Positions 42,284 to 50,567 of a DNA stretch of 64,000 bases are shown here, piece after piece; the stretch's first letter is position 1; the number at the start of each line of letters is the position of its first letter. Made by a program: the position numbers and the translations under genes. The notes under the pieces are model-generated. The model did not search any database. It was not told where the DNA came from and was given only the letters and a program-made list of their open reading frames with translations. The DNA comes from CALCNS01 sp937897315. Its GTDB lineage: Bacteria > Bacillota > JAAYKD01. The stretch is taken from NCBI GenBank assembly GCA_036744005.1, contig DAINOJ010000009.1:30286-94285 (forward strand), read 5' to 3'.

Positions 42284-42315
42284 AAAGCCCGGAGCGATGT
42301 GCTTCGGGCTTTCTT
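42284..42315. terminator. Convergent terminator after msrAB
   Basis: A 12-base stem AAAGCCCGGAGC/GCTTCGGGCTTT (one G-T) at 42284-42312, 5-base loop, then CTTAT. Confidence 0.75.
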
Positions 42316-42324
42316 ATGAGAAAA

Positions 42325-43458
42325 TCATCTATAGTTTTTAAGGACTGCTAACGTGGTGTCGATATCCTCATTCTGGTTAAACACACCTACAGAGAATCGC
42401 ACAAACCGCGAATCCACTTTGCTGACTTGTATGTTGTGCTCCGCCAGATAGCGACGAAGATGGTCGGGCTGTTCTACCGCGATAGAGGTGGTGGCTCCTC
42501 GGTAATGCGTGTCGGTAGGAGTAGCCAAATGGTATCCGCATTCCAATAATCCATGTTGCAATCGAGTGTTTAGCTGTTCTAGGTGTTGGTAAATGGAGGG
42601 AAGGCCAAGTTCTTCGATCAATTCCAAACCGGAAGACATGGCATATAGGCCTGGAAAGTTCAGGTTGCTGAGCTCGAACTTGCGTGCATCATTCGGGTGG
42701 ATGTACTCGGTGGTCCAATATTGTTTGTTCACACGGCAGACTCCGGAAGCACCGGCAAAGCTAGGAGCGACTAAGGATAACAAAGCGGGAGATAGCCACA
42801 AAAAGCCGACACCCGGGATGCCTAACATCCACTTGTGAGCACCGGCGGCGATTCCGTCAATGCCCCATGAAATGGGTAGAATCGGACTCACTCCTATGCT
42901 TTGAATGGCATCGGTGACCAGAAAAACCCCGTGTTTTTGGCAGAGTCGGCCTAATTCTTTTAAATCTGTTTTGTAACCGGTAGGAGATTGGATATGACTA
43001 ACCGAAATGATACGTGTACGAGGTTGAATGGCTTTTTCAAAGAGTTCAATAGGTAAAAAATGATCAACAGCCTCGAGCACACAAACCTCGACTCCTCGGT
43101 TTTTAAGCGCCAACCAAGGCAATGTGTTGGACGTGTGCTCTTGGTCGGTAATGATGACTTGGTCGCCGACCTGCCAAGGAAACCCTTGAGCGATGAGGTT
43201 GATGCCTTCCACTGTATTTTTGGTGATAGCAATACCGGAGGGATCGATCCCTTCTAACATAACCGATAACCGTTGTTTGACTTCGGCGACCTTGGCATTC
43301 CACTGGCTTTTGTCGCGTAAGACTCCGCTGAAGCCTTCGGCGAAGTATTGTTGTAGGGCTTGCTGGGCTTTTAGACTCCCGCTATTATATAACGCAGAAT
43401 CCAAGTAGATTTTTTCTTGACAAATCGGAAATTCCCGTCGTACTTCTTCGATATTCAA
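42325..43458 (-). CDS. Class V PLP enzyme (cysteine desulfurase-like family, no catalytic Cys seen)
   Basis: A 377-residue fold-type I enzyme. YLDSALYNSGS at the start, ITDQEHTSNTLPW, SHIQSPTGYKTDL, TDAIQSIGV and the PLP-Lys motif AGAHKWMLG are class V aminotransferase features as in CsdA/SufS and isopenicillin epimerases. The C-terminal loop that holds the sulfur-accepting Cys in desulfurases has none here (SRFVRFSVGVFNQNEDID). It is therefore probably not a standard desulfurase; aminotransferase, epimerase or selenocysteine lyase-like activity is open. It is divergent from the sda genes. Confidence 0.8.
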   Translation of the reverse strand: MNIEEVRREFPICQEKIYLDSALYNSGSLKAQQALQQYFAEGFSGVLRDKSQWNAKVAEVKQRLSVMLEGIDPSGIAITKNTVEGINLIAQGFPWQVGDQVIITDQEHTSNTLPWLALKNRGVEVCVLEAVDHFLPIELFEKAIQPRTRIISVSHIQSPTGYKTDLKELGRLCQKHGVFLVTDAIQSIGVSPILPISWGIDGIAAGAHKWMLGIPGVGFLWLSPALLSLVAPSFAGASGVCRVNKQYWTTEYIHPNDARKFELSNLNFPGLYAMSSGLELIEELGLPSIYQHLEQLNTRLQHGLLECGYHLATPTDTHYRGATTSIAVEQPDHLRRYLAEHNIQVSKVDSRFVRFSVGVFNQNEDIDTTLAVLKNYR

Positions 43459-43551
43459 TAGGATGCACCCTCTCTCTATCTTTTGGCATCAGCATAGCAC
43501 AAGCAAGGAGTCTTGACAAGAAATCTACATCAAAAACAAGAGGTGAAAGGT

Positions 43552-44217
43552 ATGAATCTTAGCATTTTCGATGTCTTGGGACCTATTATGATTGGCCCTT
43601 CCAGTTCTCATACAGCCGGTGCTGCACGATTGGCTTATATTGCACGCCAAATCGTGTCTGCACCCTATCATCATGTAGATTTTTATTTGCACGGATCTTT
43701 TGCGCAAACCTATCGTGGACATGGAACCGATAAAGCGTTGGTTGCCGGCGCGTTGGGAATGAGAGAGGACGATGAGCGTCTTGCTTCTTCCTTTGAAATG
43801 GCAGAGGATGCAAAGCTGACTTATCAATTTTTGCCCATTGAGCTAGAAAACGCTCACGAAAACACCGTGAAGATGGTCTTTCATTTGGATGCTGGTGGCA
43901 CCAGCGTGGTGATCGGTTCTTCTTTAGGTGGTGCTCGCATACTAATTTCCGAAATCGATGGCTTCCCCACGGAGTACAATGCCACTTCTCCCACCTTGCT
44001 GATTACTCAGCAAGACACTCGCGGAATTATCAGCAAGATTACATCTGTTTTGGCAGCAATCGAAATTAACATTGGTGTCATGAAGCTGAGCCGCAAAGAT
44101 AGAGGGAGCATTGCATCTTGCATTATTGAGACAGATGAACCTATTCCAGATGAAGTAGGAGAAATATTATGTCGTATACCACAAATTCACCGCGTGCGTA
44201 TTATTAACACATATTAA
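43552..44217 (+). CDS. sdaAB: L-serine dehydratase, iron-sulfur-dependent, beta subunit
   Basis: A 221-residue subunit of the [4Fe-4S] L-serine ammonia-lyase forming pyruvate and ammonia. The N-terminus reads SIFDVLGPIMIGPSSSHTAGAARLA, the family signature. The C-terminal ACT domain begins at LLITQQDTRGIISKITSVLAA. ATG 43552 follows GAGGTGAAAGG; the earlier in-frame codon at 43513 is not conserved. It is transcribed together with sdaAA, 17 bases apart. Confidence 0.94.
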   Translation: MNLSIFDVLGPIMIGPSSSHTAGAARLAYIARQIVSAPYHHVDFYLHGSFAQTYRGHGTDKALVAGALGMREDDERLASSFEMAEDAKLTYQFLPIELENAHENTVKMVFHLDAGGTSVVIGSSLGGARILISEIDGFPTEYNATSPTLLITQQDTRGIISKITSVLAAIEINIGVMKLSRKDRGSIASCIIETDEPIPDEVGEILCRIPQIHRVRIINTY

Positions 44218-44234
44218 GCAGGAGGTAGCGGATC

Positions 44235-45107
44235 ATGTATACAACCACCGCGGAACTTTGGGCAGAAGCTCAAAAAAAAGAAGTGCCGTTGTCGCAGATT
44301 GTTTTAGAGAGTGAAATGAAGCTGACAGGTACCAGCCAAGAAGTGGTCTACGATCGACTGCGTGTAACCTTTGCTGTGATGAAGAAAGCAGCAGAGAATG
44401 CCTTAGAACACCCATTACACACCGTAGGGTCACTGATTGAAGGAGTAGCGCAGACTCAATACCAGTATAGTCAGAGCGGTAAAACGCTCTGCGGACCGAT
44501 GTTAAATCTAATGATGGCACGAGCATTTTCTTGTTCAGAAACGAACGCAGCCATGGGACGCATTTGTGCAGCCCCCACCGCCGGAGCCAGCGGTATTGTA
44601 CCCGCAGTCATCTTGACAGTAGCTGATCATTTACAAGCAACGGAAGAAACCGTATTACGTGGTCTTTTAGTCTCCTCTGGCATTGGTGCGGTTATCACTC
44701 GCAATGCCACTGTCTCAGGTGCCGAGGGAGGTTGCCAAGCTGAATGCGGTGTTGCTGCAGCCATGGCATCTGCCGCCGCTGTGGAGATGAGTGGCGGCAA
44801 CGGAGAGCAGGCGATGCATGCCGCTGCGTTTGCTTTAGTCAATATCATGGGCTTAATCTGCGACCCCATAGCCGGTCTGGTACAGATGCCTTGTGCACAA
44901 CGCAATGCGTCACAAGCCATGAATGCCATGCTCAGTGCCGATTTTGCCTTAGCGGGGCAAAAATGCCCTATTCCCTTAGATGAAGTCATCGATGCGATGT
45001 ATAAAACCGGGAAGATGCTCCCCATGCAACTACGTGAAACTGCCCTCGGTGGCATAGCAGCCACCCCCACCGGCAAACGCCTCGCCACTCAAATCTTTAC
45101 CACCTAA
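44235..45107 (+). CDS. sdaAA: L-serine dehydratase, iron-sulfur-dependent, alpha subunit
   Basis: A 290-residue catalytic subunit. Cys residues for the labile [4Fe-4S] cluster sit in TLCGPMLNLMM, GRICAAPTAGASGIVPAV and later CDPIAGLVQMPCAQRN. The glycine- and alanine-rich GAEGGCQAECGVAAAMA is also typical. Together with sdaAB it forms the two-subunit enzyme of anaerobic Firmicutes. GCAGGAGGTAGCGG precedes ATG 44235. Confidence 0.95.
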   Translation: MYTTTAELWAEAQKKEVPLSQIVLESEMKLTGTSQEVVYDRLRVTFAVMKKAAENALEHPLHTVGSLIEGVAQTQYQYSQSGKTLCGPMLNLMMARAFSCSETNAAMGRICAAPTAGASGIVPAVILTVADHLQATEETVLRGLLVSSGIGAVITRNATVSGAEGGCQAECGVAAAMASAAAVEMSGGNGEQAMHAAAFALVNIMGLICDPIAGLVQMPCAQRNASQAMNAMLSADFALAGQKCPIPLDEVIDAMYKTGKMLPMQLRETALGGIAATPTGKRLATQIFTT

Positions 45108-45110
45108 TAC

Positions 45111-45184
45111 ATTTACCACTTAGGGGACAGTCCCCTAAGTGGTAAATATTCGCCAGATAGGGGACAGTCCCCTAAGTGGTAAAT
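45111..45184. repeat. GGGGACAGTCCCC palindromic repeat, one full and one partial copy
   Basis: 45111-45147 is a 37-base perfect palindrome centred on GGGGACAGTCCCC with ACCACTTA/TAAGTGGT arms. Its right 27 bases (45121-45147) are repeated exactly at 45158-45184 after a 10-base spacer. It lies between the sdaAA stop and a terminator. The look is that of a dispersed REP/MITE-like element; copy number elsewhere cannot be known from this window. Confidence 0.8.
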
Positions 45185-45187
45185 AGT

Positions 45188-45213
45188 AAAGCCCGCTTGG
45201 CTAAGCGGGCTTT
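45188..45213. terminator. Convergent terminator
   Basis: A perfect 11-base stem AAAGCCCGCTT/AAGCGGGCTTT, 4-base loop, followed by TGTTTTATTT. It ends sdaAA and likely the aminotransferase gene on the other strand. Confidence 0.88.
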
Positions 45214-45220
45214 GTTTTAT

Positions 45221-46384
45221 TTAGCTGTTGATAAAACGTTCAATTTTCACCAGTGCTTCTTTGATCTTCTCTTGTGATGCGGCGTAGGAGATGCGCACAT
45301 GTTCTTTTCCGCACTCGCCAAACGCGTCCCCGGGAACCACGGCCACACGTTCGCTGCGCAGCAACCCTTCCACAAACTCCCCACCGTTTGGGGCGTATTT
45401 TTTTACGTTGGGGAAAATATAGAACGCGCCTTTGGGTTCAAATACATCAAAGCCAAGATTCTTCAATCCATTGTAAATCAAAACACGGCGCTCATTGTAT
45501 TTTTCGCGCATAAACTCAACATCGGGCATACCGTTCTTCAATGCTTCCAACCCAGCATATTGCGCAGGAGTTGAAGCGCACATCAGGGCATACTGGTGTA
45601 ATCGACCCACATATTGCATCAGTTCAACCGGTGCACAACAGTATCCGAGACGCCAACCAGTCATCGCAAATGCTTTTGAGAAACCACTGACCAATACAGT
45701 GCGTTCGCGCATATCGGGCAGTGAGGCGAAACTAGTGTGTTTGAAGCCATAAGACAACTCCGCATAAATCTCATCGGAGATGACCACTACATTGGTGCCT
45801 TCCAGAACTTTGGCAATCGCCAATTGCTCTTCTTTGGTTAAAACAGCCCCGGTTGGATTGTTGGGGTAGGAGAGGATGAGCAATTTGGTGCGAGGGGTTA
45901 TGGCTGCTTTGATGTCTTCTGCTTGTACCTTGAAACTGTTTTCTTTTGTGGTGGGGATTTCCACAGCCTTCCCACCTAAAATGGTTGTAAGTGGAGCATA
46001 GCAGACAAAAGCAGGTTCGGGTACCAGCACTTCATCGTCCGGACCAACAAAGGCACGGATGCACATGTCAATGGCTTCAGAGCCGCCAACGGTCACTAAG
46101 ACTTCCTGTGCCGGATCGTATGATACTTGGAAGCGAGTATCTAAATAACGAGCAATTTCCTTGCGCAGTTCCATGAGACCATAGTTTGCGGTATAAGCGG
46201 TTTTCCCTGCTAACAGAGAATCGATGCCTGCTTGGATGATGTGCTGCGGAGTGATGAAGTCTGGTTCGCCAATGCTTAAGGAGATGACATTGTCCATACT
46301 GGCAGCAATATCAAAATACTTGCGAATGCCCGACGGCTTAACAGATGCCACCACCGGTGTGACGACTTTTGAATAATCAATCAT
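45221..46384 (-). CDS. Class I/II pyridoxal aminotransferase (aspartate/aromatic type)
   Basis: A 387-residue fold-type I aminotransferase. The N-terminus SIGEPDFITPQHI is followed by ANYGLMELRKEIARYL, YPNNPTGAVLTKEE, VISDEIYAELSYG and the PLP-Lys motif VSGFSKAFAMTGWRLGY. Several paralogous families share these motifs (aspartate, aromatic, alanine), so the amino donor is not certain. It is a single gene on the minus strand. Confidence 0.9.
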   Translation of the reverse strand: MIDYSKVVTPVVASVKPSGIRKYFDIAASMDNVISLSIGEPDFITPQHIIQAGIDSLLAGKTAYTANYGLMELRKEIARYLDTRFQVSYDPAQEVLVTVGGSEAIDMCIRAFVGPDDEVLVPEPAFVCYAPLTTILGGKAVEIPTTKENSFKVQAEDIKAAITPRTKLLILSYPNNPTGAVLTKEEQLAIAKVLEGTNVVVISDEIYAELSYGFKHTSFASLPDMRERTVLVSGFSKAFAMTGWRLGYCCAPVELMQYVGRLHQYALMCASTPAQYAGLEALKNGMPDVEFMREKYNERRVLIYNGLKNLGFDVFEPKGAFYIFPNVKKYAPNGGEFVEGLLRSERVAVVPGDAFGECGKEHVRISYAASQEKIKEALVKIERFINS

Positions 46385-46513
46385 AATGCAACCTCCATTG
46401 ATTTATAATATTCGCATACACTAAATATCTTTTCTCCAGTATATCACCAGCGTTTGAGAGATGCAAGACAAACAGGTTCTTGTAATCTGATAAACTTTGT
46501 GTCTTTTCGAACT

Positions 46514-48577
46514 TTATTGCTTCCCATAAATGGAGTGAATTTGTTGAAGAAGATGGGATACCCCCTCGGCATTTTTGGTTAGAGTTGCCTCGAGCACACC
46601 CTCTTCTGTCGGATAAGGTAAAGAAATACGGTTGAGACCATCGCTATGGTATAGCTTATTCCATTCATCCGCTGTGGTGAGAGCATTCTCGTTACGAGCC
46701 CACGCTCTTCTTGCTACTCCACTCATCACATCCCAAGGCATCGCCATTCTCAATATGGTATCGACTCGTTCTGAGCCGTCCAACACCATGCCAAACCCAC
46801 CGTTGATGGCTTTGCCTATGCCCACACCGCCGCCGTTGTGTAGTGCCACCAATGACATTCCGCGAGCCGCGTTCCCTGCATAACATTGCACCGCCATATC
46901 GGCCGTTAAGTTGGAACCATCTTTAATGTTGGAAGTTTCACGGAAGGGCGAATCGGTTCCCGAAACATCATGATGGTCACGCCCCATCATAATCGGCCCC
47001 ACCTCTCCGTTTCGTACCATTTCGTTGAATCGCAACGCTATATTGGTGCGCCCCCAAGCATCCTGATACAGAATACGTGCTTGTGTACCCACCACCAGTC
47101 TGTTTTTATTGGCATCGCGAATCCAAACCCAATTGTCTCGATCTTGGTAACGACGATTGGGGTCGATGATCTGCATGGCTGCTGCATCGGTTTTGGCCAA
47201 ATCTTCTTCTTTTCCGCTCAAACATACCCAGCGGAATGGTCCATATCCAAAATCGAACAACTCCGGTCCCAATATATCTTCTACATAAGAGGGCCAAATA
47301 AAGCCATCTAGTGTATTTTCGCCATTCTTAGCGATTTCTTGCACACCGGCATCGAATATGGCCTTCATAAAGCTATTGCCATAATCAAAGAAGTACGTAC
47401 CTCGTTCTGTCAACTTACGGATGGCATGGTAATGTCTCAGCAATCCCTGATCAACACGTCGGCAAAACTCGTTACGATTCTCTGCCAACAAACGAGTCCT
47501 CTCGGCAAAGCTCATCCCAACAGGGCAGTAGCCGCCTTCATACGCCTCGTGGCATGATGTCTGATCCGATAACAAGTCCACCGGATAGCCCACTTCCAAC
47601 GCATATTCCAACAAATCGACGACATTCCCCAAATACGCAATCGCCGTTGCTTCTTTACTTTCCTGATAGCGGTTGCTTAATTGGAACGCTTCTTGGGGGG
47701 TACGAGTAATGTGGTCGACCCATCCCTGTTCATAACGGGTCTGTACACGGCTTTCGTCCACTTCCGCCACTAAGGCGACTCCACCGGCAATCTTACCGGC
47801 TTTACCTTGTGCACCAGACATGCCCCCCAATCCAGAGGAAATGAAGAGCAATCCTGTCATATCGGTTGCACCGGGGTTAATGCGCCTCGAAGCATTCAGC
47901 ACGGTATTATACGTTCCATGCACAATCCCTTGAGGTCCAATATACATCCAACCTCCGGCTGTCATTTGCCCATAGTTTGAAACCCCAAGAGCTGCCAAAC
48001 GCTTAAAGGATTCCAGGTTGTCGGCGATTCCAACCGTCAATCCGTTGGTTAAAATTGCCCGCGGTGCCAAAGCATGAGAACGGAATAAGCCAAGGGGGTG
48101 ACCGGACTCGACAACCAACGTCGTATCCGGAGTTACTTCTGCTAAGTATTTTTTCAATAACCGATATTGCATCCAATTTTGACAAACCTGGCCGGTTTCA
48201 CCATATGTCACTAGTTCATATGGATACAATGCTGTCGCAAAGTCTAAATTGTTGTCTATCATGACTTGGAAGGCTTTCCCTTCTACACAGCGACCGTCAT
48301 ATTCCTCAATAGGCTTGCCATAAATTCTGCCTTCCGGTCGAAAACGATACCCATAAATTCGGCCAAAGGTCAGTAATTCTTGAAGAAATTCCTCCGCCAA
48401 CTCTTTTTGATGACTTGGTGGAATGTAACGCAACGCATTGCTCAAAGCTAAGCGAATATCGCTGGCCGAAAGTTGAGCAGTCCTTCTCGGAGCACGACGA
48501 ATGCCATCGACAAAACTAGGCGTTTGTCGCGGCACATCTGCTTCGGTTAGACGCAACAAATAGGGAGCATCGGACAT
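46514..48577 (-). CDS. hutU: Urocanate hydratase
   Basis: A 687-residue NAD+-dependent hydratase converting urocanate to imidazolonepropionate in histidine breakdown. Recognised from TYGETGQVCQNWMQYRLLKKYL, SNYGQMTAGGWMYIGPQGIVHGTYNT, GLGGMSGAQGKAGKIAGG and RDHHDVSGTDSPFRETSNIKDGS. The length is that of the long-form enzyme found in anaerobes rather than the ~555-residue form. No hutH, hutI or ftcD lies beside it in this window. AAGGAGG precedes the start on the minus strand. Confidence 0.94.
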   Translation of the reverse strand: MSDAPYLLRLTEADVPRQTPSFVDGIRRAPRRTAQLSASDIRLALSNALRYIPPSHQKELAEEFLQELLTFGRIYGYRFRPEGRIYGKPIEEYDGRCVEGKAFQVMIDNNLDFATALYPYELVTYGETGQVCQNWMQYRLLKKYLAEVTPDTTLVVESGHPLGLFRSHALAPRAILTNGLTVGIADNLESFKRLAALGVSNYGQMTAGGWMYIGPQGIVHGTYNTVLNASRRINPGATDMTGLLFISSGLGGMSGAQGKAGKIAGGVALVAEVDESRVQTRYEQGWVDHITRTPQEAFQLSNRYQESKEATAIAYLGNVVDLLEYALEVGYPVDLLSDQTSCHEAYEGGYCPVGMSFAERTRLLAENRNEFCRRVDQGLLRHYHAIRKLTERGTYFFDYGNSFMKAIFDAGVQEIAKNGENTLDGFIWPSYVEDILGPELFDFGYGPFRWVCLSGKEEDLAKTDAAAMQIIDPNRRYQDRDNWVWIRDANKNRLVVGTQARILYQDAWGRTNIALRFNEMVRNGEVGPIMMGRDHHDVSGTDSPFRETSNIKDGSNLTADMAVQCYAGNAARGMSLVALHNGGGVGIGKAINGGFGMVLDGSERVDTILRMAMPWDVMSGVARRAWARNENALTTADEWNKLYHSDGLNRISLPYPTEEGVLEATLTKNAEGVSHLLQQIHSIYGKQ

Positions 48578-48740
48578 AGTAAAAACCTCCTTGTATATGG
48601 TTTTAATCCTATCTATATACCAGTTTACTAGGCTTGATTCCTCCTTTTGTGAAGGATATATCGAATTCAGGAAAGATTCTGCTTATAAAAAGTTACACTT
48701 TAACAAGGTATTTTTAACTTGGAAGCGAATTGTTAGGAAC

Positions 48741-48760
48741 AGGTTGTCACGAAACAACCT
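48741..48760 (+). other. Hairpin in the hutU/acetyltransferase intergenic region
   Basis: AGGTTGT and ACAACCT, 7 bases each, face one another around a 6-base loop, 20 bases upstream of the acetyltransferase start. It could be an operator or an mRNA 5' structure. The rest of the ~200-base gap holds no gene that I can see. Confidence 0.35.
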
Positions 48761-48780
48761 TAAAAAGAGGAGGAATCATC

Positions 48781-49632
48781 ATGGAGTTAAAAGTTCGTCG
48801 TGCTACTTGGGAAGATCTCGATCGCGCATGTGAGGTCGAAGCGGCTGCCATTAAGGGATTAAAGTATTTGCGAGCAGTCTCTGAAGAGTTTATCAATGAC
48901 CCGGTCGGAGAATTGGGCGTTGTGGAAATCGACGGCAAGATTGTTGGAGTGGGTAAATATACCATTTTATACGATGGAGGGGCTTGGTTGGAAACACTAA
49001 GGGTGGATCCCGAATACCAAGGCCGGGGTGTTGGTAAAGCATTTTACAATCGGTTCTTTGAACTAGCCGATGCACAAGGCGTTCAACGCATGGGGATGTA
49101 TACCGGTTTTACCAATGTGGTCAGCAAGGGGTTGGCTTTACGCTATGGCTTCACTGTCACCGGAACCTATCGAGGTGCTAATTTGGCTGTCGATGCACAA
49201 ACCCCGGTGAATCCGGAATTTGCAAAAGATTTCCGCTTGTTAAATGAAGACGAAGCGGTAGAGAAAATGTCTGTGATGAATGCACCATGGGAAGGTCACA
49301 TGGTAATGAATCGAACCTTTTATCCCATGAATGACGGTTTATATCGCGGGTTGGCTCGTGAAGGCAAAGTTTTTTACGACGAGAAGAGCGATAATTTGGT
49401 CGTATTGGGTGCAAGATTCATGCCGGAGACCGCTCTGCATATAGGGTTGTATCGCGGAGACGCCCACAAAATTTTGGAATTTGCCAAATGGGTTGCCGTT
49501 CAACGTAAGGTGCCTAAGGTGACTATTATGTTTCCACCTACTTTGCGTCAAACGGAGGAAGAATTGTTACACGAGGGATATGTTCTGGAAGCCGGAGATT
49601 GCATCGTCTGCGAATGGTATCGAAACAAATAG
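48781..49632 (+). CDS. GNAT family N-acetyltransferase, two-domain
   Basis: A 283-residue protein. The N-terminal GNAT domain shows LETLRVDPEYQGRGVGKAFYNRFFELA (acetyl-CoA loop QGRGVGK) and KGLALRYGFTVTGTYRG. The C-terminal ~130 residues form a second region (HIGLYRGDAHKILEFAKWVA) that looks like a degenerate second GNAT half. The substrate is unknown. ATG 48781 follows AAAGAGGAGGAATC; the upstream in-frame codon is not conserved. It is divergent from hutU. Confidence 0.85.
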   Translation: MELKVRRATWEDLDRACEVEAAAIKGLKYLRAVSEEFINDPVGELGVVEIDGKIVGVGKYTILYDGGAWLETLRVDPEYQGRGVGKAFYNRFFELADAQGVQRMGMYTGFTNVVSKGLALRYGFTVTGTYRGANLAVDAQTPVNPEFAKDFRLLNEDEAVEKMSVMNAPWEGHMVMNRTFYPMNDGLYRGLAREGKVFYDEKSDNLVVLGARFMPETALHIGLYRGDAHKILEFAKWVAVQRKVPKVTIMFPPTLRQTEEELLHEGYVLEAGDCIVCEWYRNK

Positions 49633-49661
49633 CAAAACAAAGAAATTATTTGAAAATAATC

Positions 49662-49690
49662 TTGCACGAAAATATACTATATGATATACT
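49662..49690 (+). promoter_or_regulatory. Promoter of the small-protein/NfeD/stomatin operon
   Basis: TTGCAC at 49662-49667, 17-base spacer, TATACT at 49685-49690, 21 bases before the start codon. Confidence 0.75.
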
Positions 49691-49711
49691 CTATGCAGAG
49701 GAGGTGTGATT

Positions 49712-50101
49712 ATGATTGAATGGGTGAGAAACGTTCGAGCAGAGCCTTATGCGACGCTCTACGAAAGTAATATTACCCTGAACAAACCCGCTGCGGAGTT
49801 ATTGAAAGAAGCACAGTATATTCAAATGGGAATTACTTCAGACTGTGGTTTTATTGTCATTCAGCCGGTCAGTTCTGAAGAAAAAGTCGTTTCTACCAAA
49901 GACATTGGTATATTCCACTTAATCGTTGCTCGCAGTTATTCACGTGTTACCAACCGTGCATTCATGGAAATGTTACGTGACAGATGCCACATTGCGCTCA
50001 GTTATAATGCCGGCACACGCTATCCTGTTACGCTCGATAAGGAAACGAACATCTTATACATCGATCTGAATCATCCCGTTAAGGGAGGTAGTTTGTATTG
50101 A
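49712..50101 (+). CDS. Conserved-looking hypothetical protein (129 aa) upstream of NfeD/stomatin
   Basis: A soluble-looking 129-residue protein that I do not recognise. It contains no transmembrane helix, no metal motif and one Cys pair far apart (Cys about 48 and 93). A short beta-strand pattern (DCGFIVIQPVS, NILYIDLN) suggests a small alpha/beta domain. It starts at ATG 49712 after GAGGAGGTGTG and its stop overlaps the nfeD start. That coupling links it to the membrane-protein quality or raft-like NfeD/stomatin system. Confidence 0.75.
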   Translation: MIEWVRNVRAEPYATLYESNITLNKPAAELLKEAQYIQMGITSDCGFIVIQPVSSEEKVVSTKDIGIFHLIVARSYSRVTNRAFMEMLRDRCHIALSYNAGTRYPVTLDKETNILYIDLNHPVKGGSLY

Positions 50102-50523
50102 TGACATGGATTTGGTTAATCATCATCCTCATTAGTCTCATTGTCGAAGTCTTAACCCAGCAACTGGTGAGCGTGTGGTTTGCCGCCGCAGCATTGGTTT
50201 CGTTTATCGTTTCGATAAGAAACGGTGCAGTTGCTCTCCAGTGGATTCTCTTTGTCGTTTTGTCTTTCGTCTTTATGGTGGTGATTCGCAAATATGCACA
50301 AAAGCAACTCACTCCAAACTTTGAAGCAACCAATGTCGATCGCTATTTGGGGCGGGAAGCAACTGTTTTAAAAGTTCCGGAAAAGACTGGAAAAGGCGAA
50401 GTCAAAATCGATGGTGTGGAGTGGAATGCGGTTTGGGAAATGTCCGATTCTATGGTAGAACCGGGGGATCAGGTCGAAATTGTAGGAGTAGAAGGTTCTA
50501 AGCTCATTGTGCGACCTAAATAA
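50101..50523 (+). CDS. nfeD: NfeD family membrane protein (short form)
   Basis: A 140-residue protein with two to three N-terminal helices (WIWLIIILISLIVEVLTQQL, then LVSFIVSIRNGAVALQWILFVVLSFVFMVV). A C-terminal OB-fold NfeD domain follows (ATVLKVPEKTGKGEVKIDGVEWNAV). Short NfeD proteins pair with a downstream stomatin/SPFH gene, as here. The ATG overlaps the previous stop (TGATG); TTG 50098 is an alternative. Confidence 0.9.
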   Translation: MTWIWLIIILISLIVEVLTQQLVSVWFAAAALVSFIVSIRNGAVALQWILFVVLSFVFMVVIRKYAQKQLTPNFEATNVDRYLGREATVLKVPEKTGKGEVKIDGVEWNAVWEMSDSMVEPGDQVEIVGVEGSKLIVRPK

Positions 50524-50567
50524 AAAAATAGAAAGGGTTGCTCTGATAAAGAGAAAGGAGATTGGAA

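Noticed and set aside
48578..48780. Riboswitch or T-box between hutU and the acetyltransferase gene
   Set aside because: Only a 7-base-pair hairpin is visible; no conserved riboswitch core or T-box sequence could be found.
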